This document shows, one piece after another, positions 1-12,187 of a DNA stretch of 64,000 nucleotides (its first letter is position 1; the number at the start of each line of letters is the position of its first letter). Source of the stretch: Quercus robur (Eukaryota; Streptophyta; Magnoliopsida; Fagales; Fagaceae). Position numbers and translations under genes: made by a program. The notes under the pieces are model-generated. The model was not told the DNA's origin, ran no database searches, and saw nothing but the letters and a program-made list of their open reading frames with translations. The DNA lies in NCBI RefSeq assembly GCF_932294415.1, contig NC_065544.1, positions 21,241,351-21,305,350 on the forward strand. The letters run 5' to 3'.

Positions 1-96
1 CTTAGGGAATAAGCATTCAATTTGCAACAATGCTATAAGGAGGAAATCGAATCTTGAGAATAAGAAAGAGTTATATGTAAAAAAAAGTAGTAATAC

Positions 97-3000
97 CCCA
101 GGTAATTTGGTCACTGGCAGTGGCTCTCCTGTGAAACTAGACTCATCAACGGTACTTCTACCAGCTCTGACAATTCCATCTGCTGGAACACGATCCTAAG
201 ATAACAGGAGAAGATGTATTAAAGGATTCACATCATATCTACAGGGTGAAAATGACAAATACCTGCTACATTTATAAATTTTAACTGGAAGTGGTTGTAT
301 TAAATTTTGCACGACAAGTTGTAAATAAAAAACAATTTGATGACAAAAGATGCAAGAATCAAAGTTCAAATGTTCGGGAGCCAGAGACAAAAATACTTAC
401 TCCAGGAAGTACAATAATTTGATCTCCAACAGAAAGACTGCTACAAGGAACTTCAACCATTGAACCCAACTCTTTTGCATCATCATTGACCAAAAGCCGA
501 GCTTTTGATGGTAAAATACTGAGAAGTCCAGTCATATCACTGGTTGCTTTGATTTTAGCTCTCTGTTCAAGATTTCTTCCTAACAAGACAAATGCTATTA
601 ACATTATCGGTTCCTCAAAAAAAGCCTTCCAACCCTGCATACAACACATCTATTACAGAGGCTACAGCATCGATTGTAATCAGTCACATACTTAGTTTCT
701 TATTATGAAGGCAAGATGCACCCTAGATCTTAAAGGTTTACATTAACAAATCAACTTTAATCAAGCCAAAAAAAACCCCTTTGGTTAAGTGTTTGCATTC
801 CAGATTTAAGCCAATGTATGTAACTAAGACTAATTATAGTTTTACTGAAAAAACAAAGTATCAGTAAGAAGAACTCCAAATTGATAACACAACCATGCAG
901 TATAGTTTTGTGTTCTAGTCATAACATAATATAGAGAAGTACAGAATCTTTATTATGGATTTAGTTATTTGCAAACTTAGACAAACGATAAAAGAAATTA
1001 ATTAATTAACTGCAAATTTCAATTTAATCAAGCACTACGGTATTTTATCTCAAATTAACAGCAATGGGAAATTCATTCCCCACATATTTCTGTTCGTTTG
1101 GCCAGATACCCAACCCAGATAAGCTCTTAACAAAAACACATGGCAAGTATCAGTTGAACACAGAAGCTCCTCCAAAATTGACTTCGTTTGGCACTTCTAG
1201 GCTTCTAGCAGTCCAGTATGAATCCCAAATTACTCGCAAATTTCAATGCTCATAGTAATACTTTCAAGCAACCTATCATCAAATATAATATAGCCTTACA
1301 GACCTACTTTTAGGATTTTGAATTTAAAAATTCATACACATCAATGTTGTTCCAAGAAACTGATGCCAAAAGCTAAAGTATATATGTTGGACAATGGGTC
1401 AGTACTTAATTACCTGAATCTAAATGTGTGAATATGAATGTTGCTTATCTAACTTCTCCAGAAATTAACAGCACCAAGCCCATTTTCTCCAGAATATAGG
1501 AGACTTTTGAAATATGATGTGATCATTGAGTACAGTTGGAATAGATATTGGACTAATCATACCTCTTTGAAGATAAAACTATTAATAATTATTTTCTGTT
1601 CTTTAAATGTAACTTTTAAGAGTTCATTAGTCAAAATAAAGTTCTCATAGGCTACTGGGTAGAGTCAATTCTTTCACGGTTCTAAGAGGTCCATAAAATG
1701 TAAAAATTGGAACATCAATGGCTAAGTCCTTTCCATTTATACGAATTCAAAGATTTATCTCCTCAATCTCTTTTATAAATTTGAGGGCCCCAAATGGACT
1801 TTAGGGTTTGAAAAGGCACCATTTCCTGTATTTCTCAACTTTTCTAAGTTAATTGCTATTTTATTTTATTGGTAAGTTCCACATGCACCTGGTGGGCCTT
1901 GAAGCCATGGCCTCATCCTCTAGCTTGCTCTTAAAAGGGGAGGTGTCATTGGAGCAAGAGCTCATTGGCCAAATTACAATTTCAACAAAGCAAATAATAA
2001 AATTAAATAAAAAGACTACTCTATTGTATGCATTAGTTGATAATTTATCAGTCCCTTCCTAGGAAATATGCAATTTATATTAAGAAAAAAGGAAAGAAAA
2101 TTATGCAGCACTTTGTATCTTCCCAGCATATCAGCAAACAAGCACAATTTGTTACTGGATGAACTGAGATTATAACTCTATTGCTGCATTAAAATATAAA
2201 GTATCCATAATGCAATCACAATCTAGATACTAAAACCAAGACATATGATACAATTCAAACCATGTATTCATCCACTAATATGCAGTATAATTTATAGAAT
2301 AAAGCAAAGACAATTGGAGTTAAGGGTCAGAATCTACCAGTTTCGGTATCAAGGCAGCTAATGAACTGACTGTAAATGACGATAGAGCCCCAAGACCAAC
2401 TAATGTGTTCATGTTTGGAGCCCCTTTGAGTAGGCTTCTCACACCGTCAAGGATCAGTTGACGCCCAGGACCAAGCAATGTAAATAAAGACAAGGAAAGA
2501 TGGAATCCAGTGGAGTGAAATGCATGGATCCATGAAGCATTAGCTCCAAAGAAATGAGAGAGATGACCAAAGAGGCAGACAGCACATAAAGCCCAGGAAA
2601 CAGCAAGATTACGACCTAAAGAAGCTTAAGAAATTAGCATCACATTTCACAGCATATGAACCATCAGGACATGAAAATTTAATACTTTTTATAACAGCAG
2701 CTAAAATACCCTATTGAAATATAACGAACAATGAATGCCACAACTTTTTAACAGATAAAAGTTGTGGCAAGATGTCTACCGCTTTCTTCCAAACGACTAC
2801 GCTTCTCTTCCATTTTCCTTTCAAAAACTTTGAAGAAATTGTCTCTTCCTGAATCTGCACATACAGGAGCAGCAAAGAAGTCAAGCCATCATGTAGATCA
2901 GTTCATAATGACTGCAAATATTAACAAATCAAGTCTACTTGCAATCAAGATTGCAGGTGGACTAGATGAATTAAGCTCCATCTAGGATCTATGCTTTGAC

Positions 3001-6000
3001 ATTGTAAATTTTGGTCACTCCAAAAAAAATGCGAGTAACATAAGGAAGAAGAAGCAAAATCTTAAGTTCAATGATGTTTTGGACATGTTGCAGTATTAGG
3101 AAGTAAGAAAACCATGTCACCATTACAAAAGGTAAAATATAAAAGAAAAGCTACTACTTGATTTTGCACACAAACTTCAAGCTAACAATTGGATAGTGCT
3201 TTTTATATGTTGGGGAATTAGTATGCCCATTATAAGACGTGGAATTATTAGCACCGTCCCCAAGTGAAGAAGAGGCATAAAACAGTGAAATTACATGTAA
3301 GAGAAAACATCAATTAAGCGGAACACATTTTTAATAAATAAGCATGCTGATATACTAGTTCAAAAACCACCTACATTTTTATCCCTATCCTAATATTGTG
3401 TCAGTAACCATGAAGATTATTTGTGTTAGGAATCTATACTGCATGCTTTCCAACTAACCTATGTACTATTCATAGTAAACTTCATTTGGTGTATCAGATG
3501 ACCTCAAATTACAAGAAATTAAGCCATCTTTAACTTAGTAGATAAATAAATTACATAGACTGAATCTTAGGCAGAGCTTTGCACTCTACTGGTTATAATA
3601 TAGTTGACATTCATAAAAAATTGCAGTGTGTGAACTGGCAATTTTTTGTCAAGATGTACCGCTTGGGAAATTTAGATTGATTATCATAAAGATTGTTCAG
3701 TTGGACAAACCTCTTTTTTCTTTTCTTTTTTAATTCAATAGTTACAATGGAGGAGGAGAATTTGAACCTAGACATCTCTGTTGGAAACACCGGGAGGTGC
3801 CAATTAAGCTATAAGGCCCTTGGCAGTTGGACAACACTCTTAAATGACTTCTCCTTATGTTTACCTAATATCTCAAACAATCTTTTTGTTCTTTGATAAG
3901 TTCAAATGAACTCCCTTTTTATTTTGTCAAAAGAAGCATTTTTGAAACAGCTCTCTTTACATTTGTCGTTAACAACAATTCAAAAGAAATCTCTTTATAC
4001 TTATCAATTTTACTCCTATATGAAGAAAATGTGAGGGAACCTCAACAAAACCAGCATCCAAAATGTGCAAATAGAAGGTACAATAACAAGGAACATAAAG
4101 ATGAAAGGCATTCTATGAGTCATTCACAAGGCCAAACTAAATAAAAAGTAACATTGTCACATAAAAATATAGAACTTAACCACATAAGCCTTGCCTTATG
4201 AATTAAATATCTTTAGTTCTTTTTGAAGTATAGATCTACAAAGAATAGAGAGGACGTGTAAACATACAGATAACAACATTTTCTGAACTTAAATTAAATT
4301 CTTAAATCAAAACTTAAATTACACCTGATTATACGACTAGTCCTTCATAACAAATCCCTCACAAGAACATGCACAGTTTAAAACCTTACAACTAAGAGAA
4401 GGTCTGAAATATTCCTTCTTAATTGTGGGCAAGAAGATCCCAATAACAGCAATTCCCAAAGTAATACACAATGTGTAGTCCTCAACTATCATACACTTTT
4501 AAATACAACTTATAAGAAAGGAAGCCCCCAATTTTATGATGTATAACTAATAACTGCTAAGTTCAGAATGTAACAGCAAATTCTCCGAAATGAATGGCTC
4601 CCCAGCAACAGAAATGCCTCTGACCAATCCACCATATGTAGCTTCTGAGACTCACCTATTGAAGTGAGATACTATATTATCAATAATGACTTTTTAAGCC
4701 TTTCCTTTCATATCTAATATACTGGAGATGATATTTAAAAAGATTCTGATCATATAGACAAGTCACAGAAATCGAAAACCCAATGAATTAGGGACATACC
4801 ATAACAAACTATGGTTGCTCATCACAAGAAATCATTTGCATTTTTATGGTGAAATATCTCCTTCAATAGCTCCCTGACCTGCCACTTAACCCACCAAGCT
4901 TCACATAAATTATATGAAACCCTGAAATATTGCTATTTCTATTTTCATTTGTAGTTAGAGGTGCTTAATGGATAACTACATAAGGATTCAAAATTTCCAA
5001 TGAAGACTAGATACTTAAACTTAAGTTTCTATTTTCAGTTGAATGAACAAAGCAACAATCATGATGTATATAAATATCAAATTTCCTTCAAGTATTTCTT
5101 CCATCTTCTTCCAAAGATGAAAGCTTAGTAGTGAGAATGGTCACAACTTTCTCAAATCATTTACACTCACACTTCCAAAGTGGCTTAAGCTTAACATGAA
5201 GTTCATCCTCAAAGTTTTAGACTTGAACCACATATATCCACAACAACTCAATAGACATTACAAATTTAAATGATTCTATATATTAAAAAACTAAAAGAGA
5301 ATTCAGTTTGGACAGTGTGGGAGACCCTTAAAGGTCAAAATGACAAACTAGCAAAACAACTTACCCAAAATATACATACAAACACATAGCTAATAATAAA
5401 AATACTGCCAAAAAGGATGAGAGGGGCAGTAGATAAGCAATCTTTAGTCAAGGATGACAATTTTTGCCCACTCCATCCCAACAAGAGGATGAAGTGAGGG
5501 TGGGCTTTTTTGTTTTCAAAACCCACAGTAGGTTCAAGGCACAGATGTGATTTATAATCCCCTACATAAACCCAACCCAGATATAAAAAAATACATTTTT
5601 ATAATTAATTAATAATTTTAAAATATTTCAACAATTGGAATTGAAAAAAAGAGTAACCATTTTGTTCAGAATGCTGCCACCCACCTCTCTCTCTCTCTCT
5701 CTCTGTGATCCAATCCTGTTTGGATCACCATGTTCCGTCTCCCAATTCCGCTCTCATCCTTCATCAAAAGTCACCACCATTGTTATGGAGGGCTTTTTCT
5801 AAGATAAGGTTTGGGATATGAGGGTGAGGGTGAGGTATGTGAACAGGGAAGTGAAGTCAAGGAGTGGTGATTCGAGGAGGCCCATAGAGAGAGAAAGAGA
5901 GGGACATAGTTAAAAACCTGAGTTGTAGTCTGGAAATGCCACCACCTATGGCTTCATCCCATTCTAGCGAACCATGGTTGGTCGCATTTACTAACACGTA

Positions 6001-6268
6001 ATTCTCCTGCAACCGAACTTTTTTCCCCCACATGCTTAGTGTTTTAGTTATGTTGGGCTATGTTATTATGTTCTTGTCCATGTTTGTTAGAAAATTTTGA
6101 AGCACACATTCAGATTGGAATCATGGGTTTTTTTGTTATATAAGTAATAACTTTTATTGAAAAAGAGGAAATACCCCATATACACTAAGTTGTGTACAAA
6201 AAGCTTTTGGTTTGTGTTGGATTAACACTTTTGTAGCTTTTTATTGGATTAACGATTAGTCATTGCAA

Positions 6269-6300
<32 letters not shown>

Positions 6301-9300
6301 GTAGGGAACCTTTCTTAAGAAGAATCCATTGGACTCGACTCTAACCAATAAAACCTACGGGCAGCTAAGCCACCTGTCATAACCAGTTGCCAGATAATCT
6401 AGGGGTATTCGCCTTGAATTCAGGTTGTTTCTGATGATGAAAAAAGCTTTTTTTATGTTATGTGAAATTGATGAAAACCCGATATTTAAGGGTCGGTAAT
6501 GTTAGAAGACGACTGCCGGTATCTGATGGTAAGATACCTATGGTCGGTATATCTTTGCAAGCTCAGACGGAGAGAATAAACGGACTCCTCGAGGGCTACT
6601 TAAGGCACTTTAGTGCAAACCAGAAGAACTGGAGCTGTTGTTTATGCTCATGCACAGGAACAGTTTTTTTTTTTTTTTAACTTTTTTTAAAAAATTATGA
6701 TGAGTTTTTAAGACTTTCTTTGGTTAATATTAAAACATGAATTCTTTCTTCTTTTTTAATTTTTAATTTTTGTTGTGTGGTTGTTGAGAAATGAAGAGTT
6801 TTTCTTAGTGTAGTTTTATAAAGGCTTTTGTTTCTTCATTTTGCAGTTATTGTGGACATTCTTATATACATTGCTTAATTATTTTTTTTTCTCTAATTTT
6901 GGACATGAGATTCCATTCAATCAATGGGAATCAATGGGGAACGTAGGCAACCCCCTTTGAAGACTTCTAAGAGATGAGGAAGAGTTGGTTGTGCTCAAGA
7001 ATTAAGTTGGGATGTTTTGGGTGAAGAACTCTCTTGGGACCTTGTTTGGTTAAATTAAAGTTGAATTGAGTCCTATTTTTATTGTTTATATGTTGCTAGA
7101 TAAATTTTAATTATGAGCAAGGTGGATGAAGTGGAGAAGCACAGCAGGAGTATTGCGTGATCATAGAATATCTATTAAGTTAAAGGATTTTTCTTTTAAA
7201 ATCCGCTTCATTCCCATCCTTGGCTTCAAGGAACTCTTGTTTGGGATCTATAAACGATAGGGAAACTCCCGCCTTGTTTCCATCACTAGCATCAATGAAC
7301 TTTGGTTTGGGTATCTAGATTATTGGAGAACTCACACATGTAATATCAGGTTTGTAAGAGGTTTTCATCATTGGGAGTTGGAAACCATTGATTCTTTCTT
7401 TTAAATCCTACATTCCAATATCCCTAGAGGGAAAGGTTTAGATCGTATGAGGTGGAGATTATGTGGTAAGTTTGATGTTCACTCATTCTATGAGTGAATA
7501 AAAACATTCCAATCTAAGATATTTCCTTGAATGAGTATTTGATACAGTAAAACACCAAAGAAAGTTGATTTATTTGTGTTGATAGAAGCTTGTGAAAACT
7601 GTCTACAGACTTATTAAAAGAGGTATCACAATAGTGGATTAGTGATGTATATGTAGAAGGGAAGGGGAGATGTAGATCATCCATTGCTCCATTGTGTGGT
7701 GGTCTATGAGCTGTGGTCCTTTGTTTTCTTTATGACCGGATTACTTTGAGTAATGCCTAAGCAGGTTAATTTTTTTTTTATAAGTAATAAGATATATTGA
7801 TAAAAAAGGAACACCCTAGTGCACAGGGAGTGAACAGGTGAAAAGAAATCAAATACAGAAATTGCAAGAGTCTAGGAAATCAATAAAAGAAGAGAATGAT
7901 TTATTTTGCAAAGCAAACAACCAATCCCTTAAAGTTCTAAAAAAGAGAAGCTTGAGGTCCGGAATAGATCTCTCAATATCTTCAAAACATCTACTATTCC
8001 TCTCCCTCCAAAGACACCACAATAAGCAATGAGGAATGATGGACCAAATATAACCATTTCAATGACGACCAAAGCTGCCTTGCCAACACCGTAACAGCCC
8101 CAAAACAGTGTGTGGAATAACCCAAGTTACTCCAAAAAGACCCAAAACCAAAGACCATAGATCCATAGCAAAAGGACAATGAAGGAATAGATGGTCAACC
8201 GATTCACTATTTCTCTTACACATGTGGCACCAATCCAAAATCCACACCTTCCTTTTATGTAAATTATCAATCGTCAAGCATTTCCCTAAGGCAGCAGTCC
8301 AAACAAAGAAAGCTACTCTAAAGGGAATCTTCTGCTTCCAAATACTTTTCCGAGGAAAACCATAGAAAGTGGTGCCAGCTAAAATTCTATAATAATCACT
8401 AACCAAGAAACCCTTATCTTTGCTAGGAATCCAACACATTTTATCCTCACCTAGCCCCATTATAGGAGAACCATATATGGTTTCCATGAAATCTCTAGAT
8501 CCCGAGCATGCACACCCCTAACGAATCTCACAGTTAATTGTAAGGTTTGTGTTTGAGGGGGCTTGATCATTTGGCAGCATGGCTGCGTGTACTGTTGTAA
8601 ACTTTATTGCTCAGTTTCTTTTAGATTGTAATTATTGAGCATTGTAATTCTTTAGGGGTGATGATATATATATATATATATCCTATGTACACTGCTTCCC
8701 TATATCAATAAAATTGCATATTATAATAAAATTAACAATACAATAATAACTGGATTGGCAGCCAACTATGTTCCCCCACGGAGAAGATCAATGAAGAGAG
8801 TTTTCTAATCACAAAACCTCTTTTTTCTTCTCTTTCCCACATTTGTACGGATTGTGTCAGGTTCTTTTTTGTTTTTGGTACCTCTTCTAATGGGACAAAA
8901 CTTACTTTTAGATGAATCCGATATTGCCTTTTTTGATACACTATTCCAATCAATATCTTTATCGGAAGTGAATGAAACTAAACCTAAAACCAAGTCTCAC
9001 ACACATCAGTGCCTAGGCAAATACTCCCACCTGCTTTTGATATCACTGTAAAAGTGTGTAGCACACAGTAGCAAATGAGCAGGCTCTTCTCCAGCATGAC
9101 TCAGAAAAATTATTCTAACCAACAAGGTCAGTTAGCAGGATCTACAAGAATTCCTAGAGCTAAACCATATATGGATAAAGCACGTATCCCTATACCCATC
9201 TAAATGAAGTGCAACAGACCAAAAGAAATCCAACATCAGACCAACTATGGTTGAAAATTTCTGTAAGTAACATTACCAAGTCATTGAATTTTAACCAATT

Positions 9301-11323
9301 TCGAGAGAAAGTTTTCAGAATTTCAAGAACTTCAATTTGAGATAATTACAATATGCTACTAATCCCGCAGCTCAAACCCTTTCCCTCCTAGACCCCCAAG
9401 CACTTTGTGCATGGAGAGGTGATTAAGCTACAAGGCTATTGGCTTCAAGAACTTGCAATTTTCCCGAAGGATTGAAGATTCACATCTCTAAATGATATTA
9501 ATAGTAATCCTAATTCCTAAATGTAATTGTGAAGACGTTCTACAGCTCTTTCACTGAAATATTCTTAATAAAGAACAAACAGACATGTGCATGGATGTTG
9601 GCTCAGATGGTACAAAACATTGGCCGTAGCCAGGGTATGTTTTAGTTTAAAATCTTGCCTGAAAAAAAGTCAAGCACAAGACAGACTGTTGAACAAGACG
9701 AACCACGCAAGCAAACAACTTTTTTTTTAACGGGAACTATAAGTACCAGTCAAAATGTCAAATAAAAAGAATTATGATGACAATGATCATGATGATCATG
9801 ATGATAACAATCATATATATAATAATAATGGTAATAATGATCATTACAATTTGAACAAGGACAATAATATCAATGATGAAGGTGATGAAACTTTCATATG
9901 CTTACCTCGAAGGTTAGAATTAAAACCACAGGTAGTCAAATGCTTTGCTAGTGCCTCTCCTAACTGTTGTTGCCAGTTCGCTGTAACCTTGGCTTCAGAT
10001 ACAGGCCATACTACAGCTGTCTCTGTCGTCAGATTCACACTAGCAGATGACACTTGTGGCTGTCCAAAATTACAATAAAATGAAGTACACAAATTTAGTT
10101 TTCCGAACAGGGTAAAGTTCTTACGTATGCGTTTGGCATGGATTATTTTTGCCAACTTATTTTACTATTCAGCTTATTTTTGCTACTATGGGTCCCACTG
10201 CACTTTTTGGTACTATTCATAAGTTCTAGTATACTATTTCAGCTAACTTTTACCTTTATCTACAATATCTTTAGTAAAAAATTTTCAGTTTCAACAAAAT
10301 AAGTGGATCCCAAAACATGTGAAACAAAGAGAGGGAGGAGGGAGACTCCTCCTCACATGTGGGCCTAAACTCCCCTTAATAAGTGGAGCCAAACCCACGA
10401 TCTCTTACTCTAACCCGTTGTCCCAAAAGTTTAAACTATAAGGAAATTGTGGATTTAATAATTTAACCATAGTTCTAACAAATGCAAAAATCAAAGGTTC
10501 TCACTCTTTAGTATCTCTTGACCACTACAAAAAAATTATAATTAACACAAATCAAAATTTTGCTTTTTCTCTAGTGAAATGAATTATCTAAACCCATATA
10601 ATTCATACATACTTTCATTAATACCGAATTTTTAAAAGTCATTACCTCGTATTACATTCATTTCCATTAACTGATTTGTTCATTGCACCAGATTACTGCA
10701 CCTCCTAACAATCTTTAAAAATAAATAAATAACCAAATTCAACTAATAACAACTTACCTGACTTTCGAGAATTCTTTTCACACTAGCTGCACATCCTCCA
10801 CATGTCATTCCCTGCAATACACACACAACACAGAAACACAACCATTTAGCAAAATACATAGCAATATTATAGAGAGAGAGAGAGAGAGAGTTCGTACTCC
10901 AACGTCGAGTACAATCACATCAGACGGCAACGCGGAGACCTCCTGGGTTCCACTGGCAACCAAATTCGCCTTCGCATCTCCACCGTCCGATCCACCTCCA
11001 CCTCCACCGCCACTGCTCTCTCCGCCAACCCCGCCACCGCCGCCTCCACCGCCAGAGGCGAACGAAGCAGCGGAGCTAGCAACGCACTCCAAACGGCGCC
11101 GCACTGGAGGCACTGAAGCAGCATACAGTTTCATCAGCGAAGAAGAAGAGAAAGCGAAAGGATTGCCGTGGTGGTAATTGGTGGAAATGCATCGGAAACC
11201 GCGAGTCAAGAGTTGACTCGAGAGGCATTGACTCAGTGGTGTTCGGCAGAGCTTGCGGTTTAGGGCTTTGGAGACAGTGCAAAACGCTATCGTCGTGGTT
11301 GTTGCAGATAGTGTGGACTCCAT
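97..11323 (-). CDS. PAA1: Chloroplast Cu(I)-transporting P1B-type ATPase PAA1/HMA6, N-terminal part (runs off left edge)
   Basis: Seven exons join in frame: 10898-11323, 10758-10811, 9906-10059, 2780-2854, 2338-2615, 401-634, 97-195, giving 440 residues; every intron is GT-AG. PAA1 imports Cu(I) across the inner chloroplast envelope, supplying plastocyanin (through PAA2) and stromal Cu/Zn-SOD. Residues 1 to about 85 look like a plastid transit peptide (Ser/Thr/Arg rich), followed by a Gly-rich linker. A heavy-metal-associated domain carries the Cu-binding GMTCGGC (Cys146, Cys149). Exon 5 holds three membrane segments (ALCAVCLFGH..., LSLSLFTLLGPG, NMNTLVGLGALSS), exon 6 the fourth (EEPIMLIAFVLLGRN), and exon 7 the actuator-domain TGE (429-431). 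The start MESTLSA matches the usual start of PAA1. The phosphorylation (DKTG) and nucleotide-binding domains lie beyond the window. PAA2/HMA8 is less likely because of the glycine linker and N-terminus. Confidence 0.95.
3725..3830 (-). mobile_element. tRNA-derived SINE
   Basis: On the minus strand it reads TAGCTTAATTGGCACC (RNA polymerase III box A-like), then about 30 bases later AGGTTCAAATTC (box B-like), then a tail ending in A-rich sequence. This is the layout of plant tRNA-derived SINEs. It lies in PAA1 intron 3. Confidence 0.65.
6135..6200 (-). mobile_element. LINE 3'-tail remnant
   Basis: The stretch around TAAGTAATAACTTTTATTGA with a following GTACAC-type segment resembles the 3' end of the better preserved LINE at 7770-8490 (TAAGTAATAAGATATATTGA). 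Only the tail is left. Confidence 0.45.
6268..6430 (-). mobile_element. SINE-like element, copy 1, with poly-T (A-tail) end
   Basis: A long T run (about 6270-6298) is followed by sequence whose reverse complement matches the segment at 32600-32755, including GAAAGGTTCCC and a CCTGTAGGTTTTA-like core. The A-tail lies on the same side relative to the core in both copies, so this is a retroposed family rather than chance similarity. I could not define clear pol III boxes. Confidence 0.55.
7070..8720 (+). mobile_element. Degenerate LINE (reverse-transcriptase zinc-finger region and 3' end), split by another LINE
   Basis: Plus-strand translation across several stops gives DRMRWRLCGKFDVHSFYE, then SKTPKKVDLFVLIEACEN, then DVDHPLLHCVVVYELWSF and VMPKQV. 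This is the order of the zinc-binding domain at the end of plant LINE reverse transcriptases (zf-RVT). The element stops near 7768, where a minus-strand LINE begins. Sequence resembling its 3' end resumes at about 8540-8720 (TACACTGCTTCC, then ATCAATAAAATT). It has many stops and is dead. Confidence 0.65.
7770..8490 (-). mobile_element. 5'-truncated LINE, inserted in the LINE above
   Basis: A 142-residue open frame (8487 to 8059) shows KSIWKQKIPFRVAFFVWTA, then CHMCKRNSESVDHLFLHC, the zf-RVT zinc-finger motif of plant LINEs. After a stop it continues with LWCLWRERNSRCFED and FIDFLDSCNF, the usual LINE C-terminus. The 3' end (7770-7800) is the canonical tail with a T run. Only the last 0.7 kb is present, as expected from incomplete reverse transcription. 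Confidence 0.8.
9350..9460 (-). mobile_element. tRNA-derived SINE fragment
   Basis: Minus-strand reading gives TAGCTTAATCACCTC (box A-like) and, about 45 bases further on, GGGTTTGAGCTG (box B-like). The same TAGCTTAAT start appears in the SINE at 3725-3830. Confidence 0.5.
10128..10318. mobile_element. MITE, 'gtttgg ... gatcccaaa' family, in PAA1 intron 2
   Basis: It contains the family's internal blocks: GCCAACTTATTTTACTATTC, GGTACTATTCAT, TTTCAGCTAACTTTTACC and AAATTTTCAGTTTCA. Related copies lie at 15157-15568, 45490-45672 and 60805-60973. It is non-coding. Confidence 0.65.
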
Positions 11324-11349
11324 TTGAAAGAAGAGAGACTGTTACCTCC

Positions 11350-11385
<36 letters not shown>

Positions 11386-11400
11386 GTTTCTAAATTCTTT
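11324..11400 (-). promoter_or_regulatory. PAA1 5' leader with a GA/CT microsatellite
   Basis: Directly upstream of the PAA1 ATG on the minus strand is a run of about 16 GA dinucleotides (CT on the plus strand, about 11352-11382). CT/GA-rich leaders are common in plant housekeeping genes. A second GA run (10871-10890) sits just inside intron 1. I see no clear TATA box, so the transcription start is not fixed. Confidence 0.5.
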
Positions 11401-11719
11401 CTATCTTAGTTTTCGCTATCCTTTCTCTGCGCCTTTCGATTCGGTTTTTATACTTCAGATTTTTGTTTTTTTTTTTGGAGAAATTATATGCTTCAGATTT
11501 TAGAAGCTGTCAAGTGAGACTTTTAAAAAAAAAAATCAGAAGCTGTTAAATCGGGAGTACGGTCGAAGAGTTTGTCTACCAATTTATTTATTTATTTATT
11601 TTTTTTTTTGAATTGTTTGTCTACCAATTTACTAAAGTGGATTTCATTTTTGGGAAATGTTAACCGGTATAGTTAAGAATTAGTTATTATGCGGTTTATT
11701 TAATAAAAATTTGGCATAA

Positions 11720-12107
11720 ATTAATAAATGGATAAACTATATATTTGGTCCATATCCTTTATAGCATATTTTAATTTGATCCTTAACCTTTCAATTGTGT
11801 CAATTTGGTCTCTAACCTTTTAGTATCGTGTCAATTTAGTCCTTATTGTTATATTTTGAATGAAAATTGATGATATGTCAAACGGTCAAAATAAAATTAT
11901 AACGTATTGTCACATCAACGAAAACTAATTTTTTATTTTGACCGTTTGATGCATTATCAATTTTCATCCAAAAAATAATAGTAAGGATTAAATTGACACG
12001 GTACTAAAAGGTTAGGGACCAAATTGACACAATTGAAAAATTAAGGACCAAATTGAAATATGCTATAAATGATAAGGACCAAATATGTAGTTTACGCATT
12101 AATAAAT
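11720..12107. mobile_element. Foldback MITE, Mutator-like (9-10-bp target duplication)
   Basis: The two halves are inverted copies: TAAACTATATATTTGGTCC at the left and GGACCAAATATGTAGTTTA at the right, each continuing inward for well over 100 bp. The direct repeat ATTAATAAAT flanks the element on both sides (11720-11729 and 12098-12107), the length expected for Mutator-like insertion. The body is 11730-12097. It lies upstream of PAA1 exon 1. Confidence 0.75.
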
Positions 12108-12187
12108 TGACTGAAAATACAACTGAAACTACAATGATGTGACATAAAATAGTGTTAACACTACCCTTCATTTTTTAATGAGAGTAA

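Larger units (their letters stand above)
2855..9905 (-). other. PAA1 intron 3 (7 kb), transposon-filled
   Basis: This intron is 7,051 bp, while introns 1 (86 bp) and 4 (164 bp) are short. It contains SINEs, LINE 3' ends in both orientations, a CT microsatellite near 5690 and a TA run near 8670. The stretches 3830-6130 and 8730-9340 contain nothing I recognise; short ORFs there lack family resemblance. Confidence 0.85.

Noticed and set aside
8732..9051. Three ORFs of 62-73 codons on both strands in PAA1 intron 3
   Set aside because: They overlap each other on opposite strands and match no family I know.
9755..10078. Asp/Asn-rich plus-strand ORF of 107 codons
   Set aside because: It is a GAT/AAT low-complexity run in PAA1 intron 3 followed by the antisense of PAA1 exon 3.
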